64,000 nt of DNA from Bacillota bacterium (GTDB lineage Bacteria > Bacillota > Clostridia > Acetivibrionales > DSM-1351), in assembly GCA_023416275.1 (NCBI GenBank), contig JAEZIB010000102.1, positions 62,001 to 126,000 on the forward strand, read 5' to 3'. A program made the translations under genes and the position numbers. The notes under the pieces are model-generated. The model saw only the letters and a list, made by a program, of their open reading frames with translations, did not search any database and was not told the origin of the DNA. Of this stretch, positions 62,691 to 64,000 are shown piece by piece. The number at the start of each line of letters is the position of its first letter. Position 1 is the first letter of the stretch.

Positions 62691-63893
62691 ATGGGTAAGG
62701 CTAAATTTGAAAGATCAAAACCACACGTTAATATTGGAACAATTGGTCACGTTGACCATGGTAAGACTTCTTTAACTGCAGCTATAACTAAGGTATTAGC
62801 AATGTTGGGAAGAGCAGAAGTTAAAGACTACGGTTCAATAGACTCTGCACCAGAAGAAAGAGAAAGAGGTATCACAATCAATACTGCTCACGTTGAGTAT
62901 GAAACTGAAACTAGACACTACGCTCACGTTGACTGCCCAGGCCATGCCGACTATGTTAAGAACATGATCACTGGTGCTGCTCAGATGGACGGTGCTATAT
63001 TAGTTGTTTCTGCTGCTGATGGTCCAATGCCTCAGACAAGAGAGCACATACTTCTATCAGGACAGGTTGGTGTTCCTTATATAGTAGTATTCTTAAACAA
63101 ATGCGATATGGTTGATGATGAAGAACTTATCGAATTAGTTGAAATGGAAGTTAGAGAATTATTAAGCTCATATGACTTCCCAGGTGATGATACTCCAATA
63201 GTAAGAGGATCAGCTCTTGTAGCATTAGAGTCAAATTCAACAGATCCTAACGCTGCTGAATATGCTCCAATTCTCGCTCTTATGGATGAAGTTGATAGAT
63301 ATATCCCAACTCCAGAGAGAGCAACTGACAAACCATTCTTAATGCCTGTCGAGGATGTATTCTCAATCACAGGTCGTGGTACTGTTGCTACTGGTAGAGT
63401 TGAAAGTGGTGTTGTTAAGGTTGGAGATGAAGTTGAAATCGTTGGTTTGATGGATGCTCCAAGAAAAACTGTTGTAACTGGTGTTGAAATGTTTAGAAAG
63501 CTTCTTGATCAAGCACAAGCTGGTGATAACATCGGTGCTCTTTTAAGAGGTATTCAGAGAACTGATATCGAAAGAGGACAGGTTCTTGCAAAGGTTGGAT
63601 CAATCAAACCTCACACATATTATGAAGGTCAGGTTTACGTTTTAACTCAAGCAGAAGGTGGAAGACATAAGCCATTCTTCAATGGTTATAGACCACAGTT
63701 CTACTTCAGAACTACTGACGTTACAGGTGTTATCGAGATTCCAGAAGGAACTGAGATGGTTATGCCTGGTGACCACATCACAATGAAGGTTAAGTTAATC
63801 ACTCCTATCGCTATGACAGAAGGACTTAAGTTTGCTATTCGTGAAGGTGGAAGAACTGTTGGTGCTGGTAACGTATCAAAGGTTATTGAATAA
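62691..63893 (+). CDS. tuf: elongation factor Tu
   Basis: A 400-residue GTPase. ATG 62691 (MGKAKFERSKPHVNIGTIGH) is the family start. G1 GHVDHGKTSL, G3 DCPGHADYVKNMITGAAQMD and NKCD are intact. It delivers aminoacyl-tRNA. Confidence 0.98.
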   Translation: MGKAKFERSKPHVNIGTIGHVDHGKTSLTAAITKVLAMLGRAEVKDYGSIDSAPEERERGITINTAHVEYETETRHYAHVDCPGHADYVKNMITGAAQMDGAILVVSAADGPMPQTREHILLSGQVGVPYIVVFLNKCDMVDDEELIELVEMEVRELLSSYDFPGDDTPIVRGSALVALESNSTDPNAAEYAPILALMDEVDRYIPTPERATDKPFLMPVEDVFSITGRGTVATGRVESGVVKVGDEVEIVGLMDAPRKTVVTGVEMFRKLLDQAQAGDNIGALLRGIQRTDIERGQVLAKVGSIKPHTYYEGQVYVLTQAEGGRHKPFFNGYRPQFYFRTTDVTGVIEIPEGTEMVMPGDHITMKVKLITPIAMTEGLKFAIREGGRTVGAGNVSKVIE

Positions 63894-63910
63894 TAGTTAC
63901 TGAAAATATA

Positions 63911-63940
63911 AGGGAACCGATGAAAATCGGTTCCTTTTTT
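63911..63940 (+). terminator. intrinsic terminator of tuf
   Basis: GGGAACCGA pairs with TCGGTTCC around TGAAAA, followed by six T. After it, GTTCTAC...GTAGAAC (63945-63972) is a second small stem; the window then ends. Confidence 0.85.
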
Positions 63941-64000
63941 AACGGTTCTACGTCAATAGTTGGGGGTAGAACAGTAAACTGATGATTTTTATTGAGGGTC

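Overview
The window is a continuous stretch of low-GC Gram-positive chromosome. spoIIR, L33/SecE/NusG, the L11-L12/rpoBC block, an L7Ae-like gene ahead of rpsL and AT-rich spacers with GGAGG-type ribosome binding sites point to a spore-forming clostridium. A Ruminiclostridium-like (cellulolytic cluster III) organism fits best, but this is inferred from gene content and style only. Every supported gene is on the plus strand.

Region 1 (1-26,656) is an exopolysaccharide/capsule locus: several glycosyltransferases, a Wzz-type chain-length protein, a CpsB-type phosphatase, an EpsG-type polymerase, a flippase, two initiating sugar-phosphate transferases and a fused pyruvyltransferase/FrhB protein. 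Embedded in it (about 5,269-12,784) is a peptide-modification (RiPP) locus: three short precursor peptides (6661-6840, 8959-9105, 9148-9279) sharing a Y-V-x-P...L-R-x-E-E leader, a PqqD-like recognition protein, a radical SAM/SPASM enzyme, an HprK-like kinase, a signal-peptidase-like S24/S26 protease, an ABC exporter and an NTP_transf_5 protein. A second radical SAM enzyme lies just upstream. The kinase plus nucleotidyltransferase pairing recalls tailored lasso-peptide clusters, but no lasso cyclase or B2 protease is present. This is the best candidate for an undescribed system.

The same region holds dispersed non-coding repeats. Family F1 (about 65 nt, seven copies) is a two-hairpin RNA with a conserved ACATGGT-like loop and a terminator-like second hairpin, always just before a locus gene. 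Family F2 (155-221 bp, three copies) is a MITE-like element with TATAACG/CGTTATA ends; it supplies the last codons of two genes, and one copy contains an F1. Family F3 (about 45-55 bp, seven copies) is found in spacers in both orientations. Three genes also share a strong ribosome binding site followed by a hairpin containing a tiny ORF.

Region 2 (26,760-42,159) is housekeeping: a VanZ-like protein, pyrG, spoIIR, an MgtC-like protein, a Ca2+-type P-ATPase, a four-gene ABC-2/GldG-type transporter operon, a YkvI-like transporter, a DUF5711-like protein and a CvpA-like protein. Region 3 (42,488-46,113) is ilvD and ilvB. Region 4 (46,535-64,000) is transcription/translation: rpmG-secE-nusG-rplK-rplA-rplJ-rplL-rpoB-rpoC-(L7Ae)-rpsL-rpsG-fusA-tuf, with recognisable promoters, an L10-type leader and terminators after rplL, rpoC and tuf.
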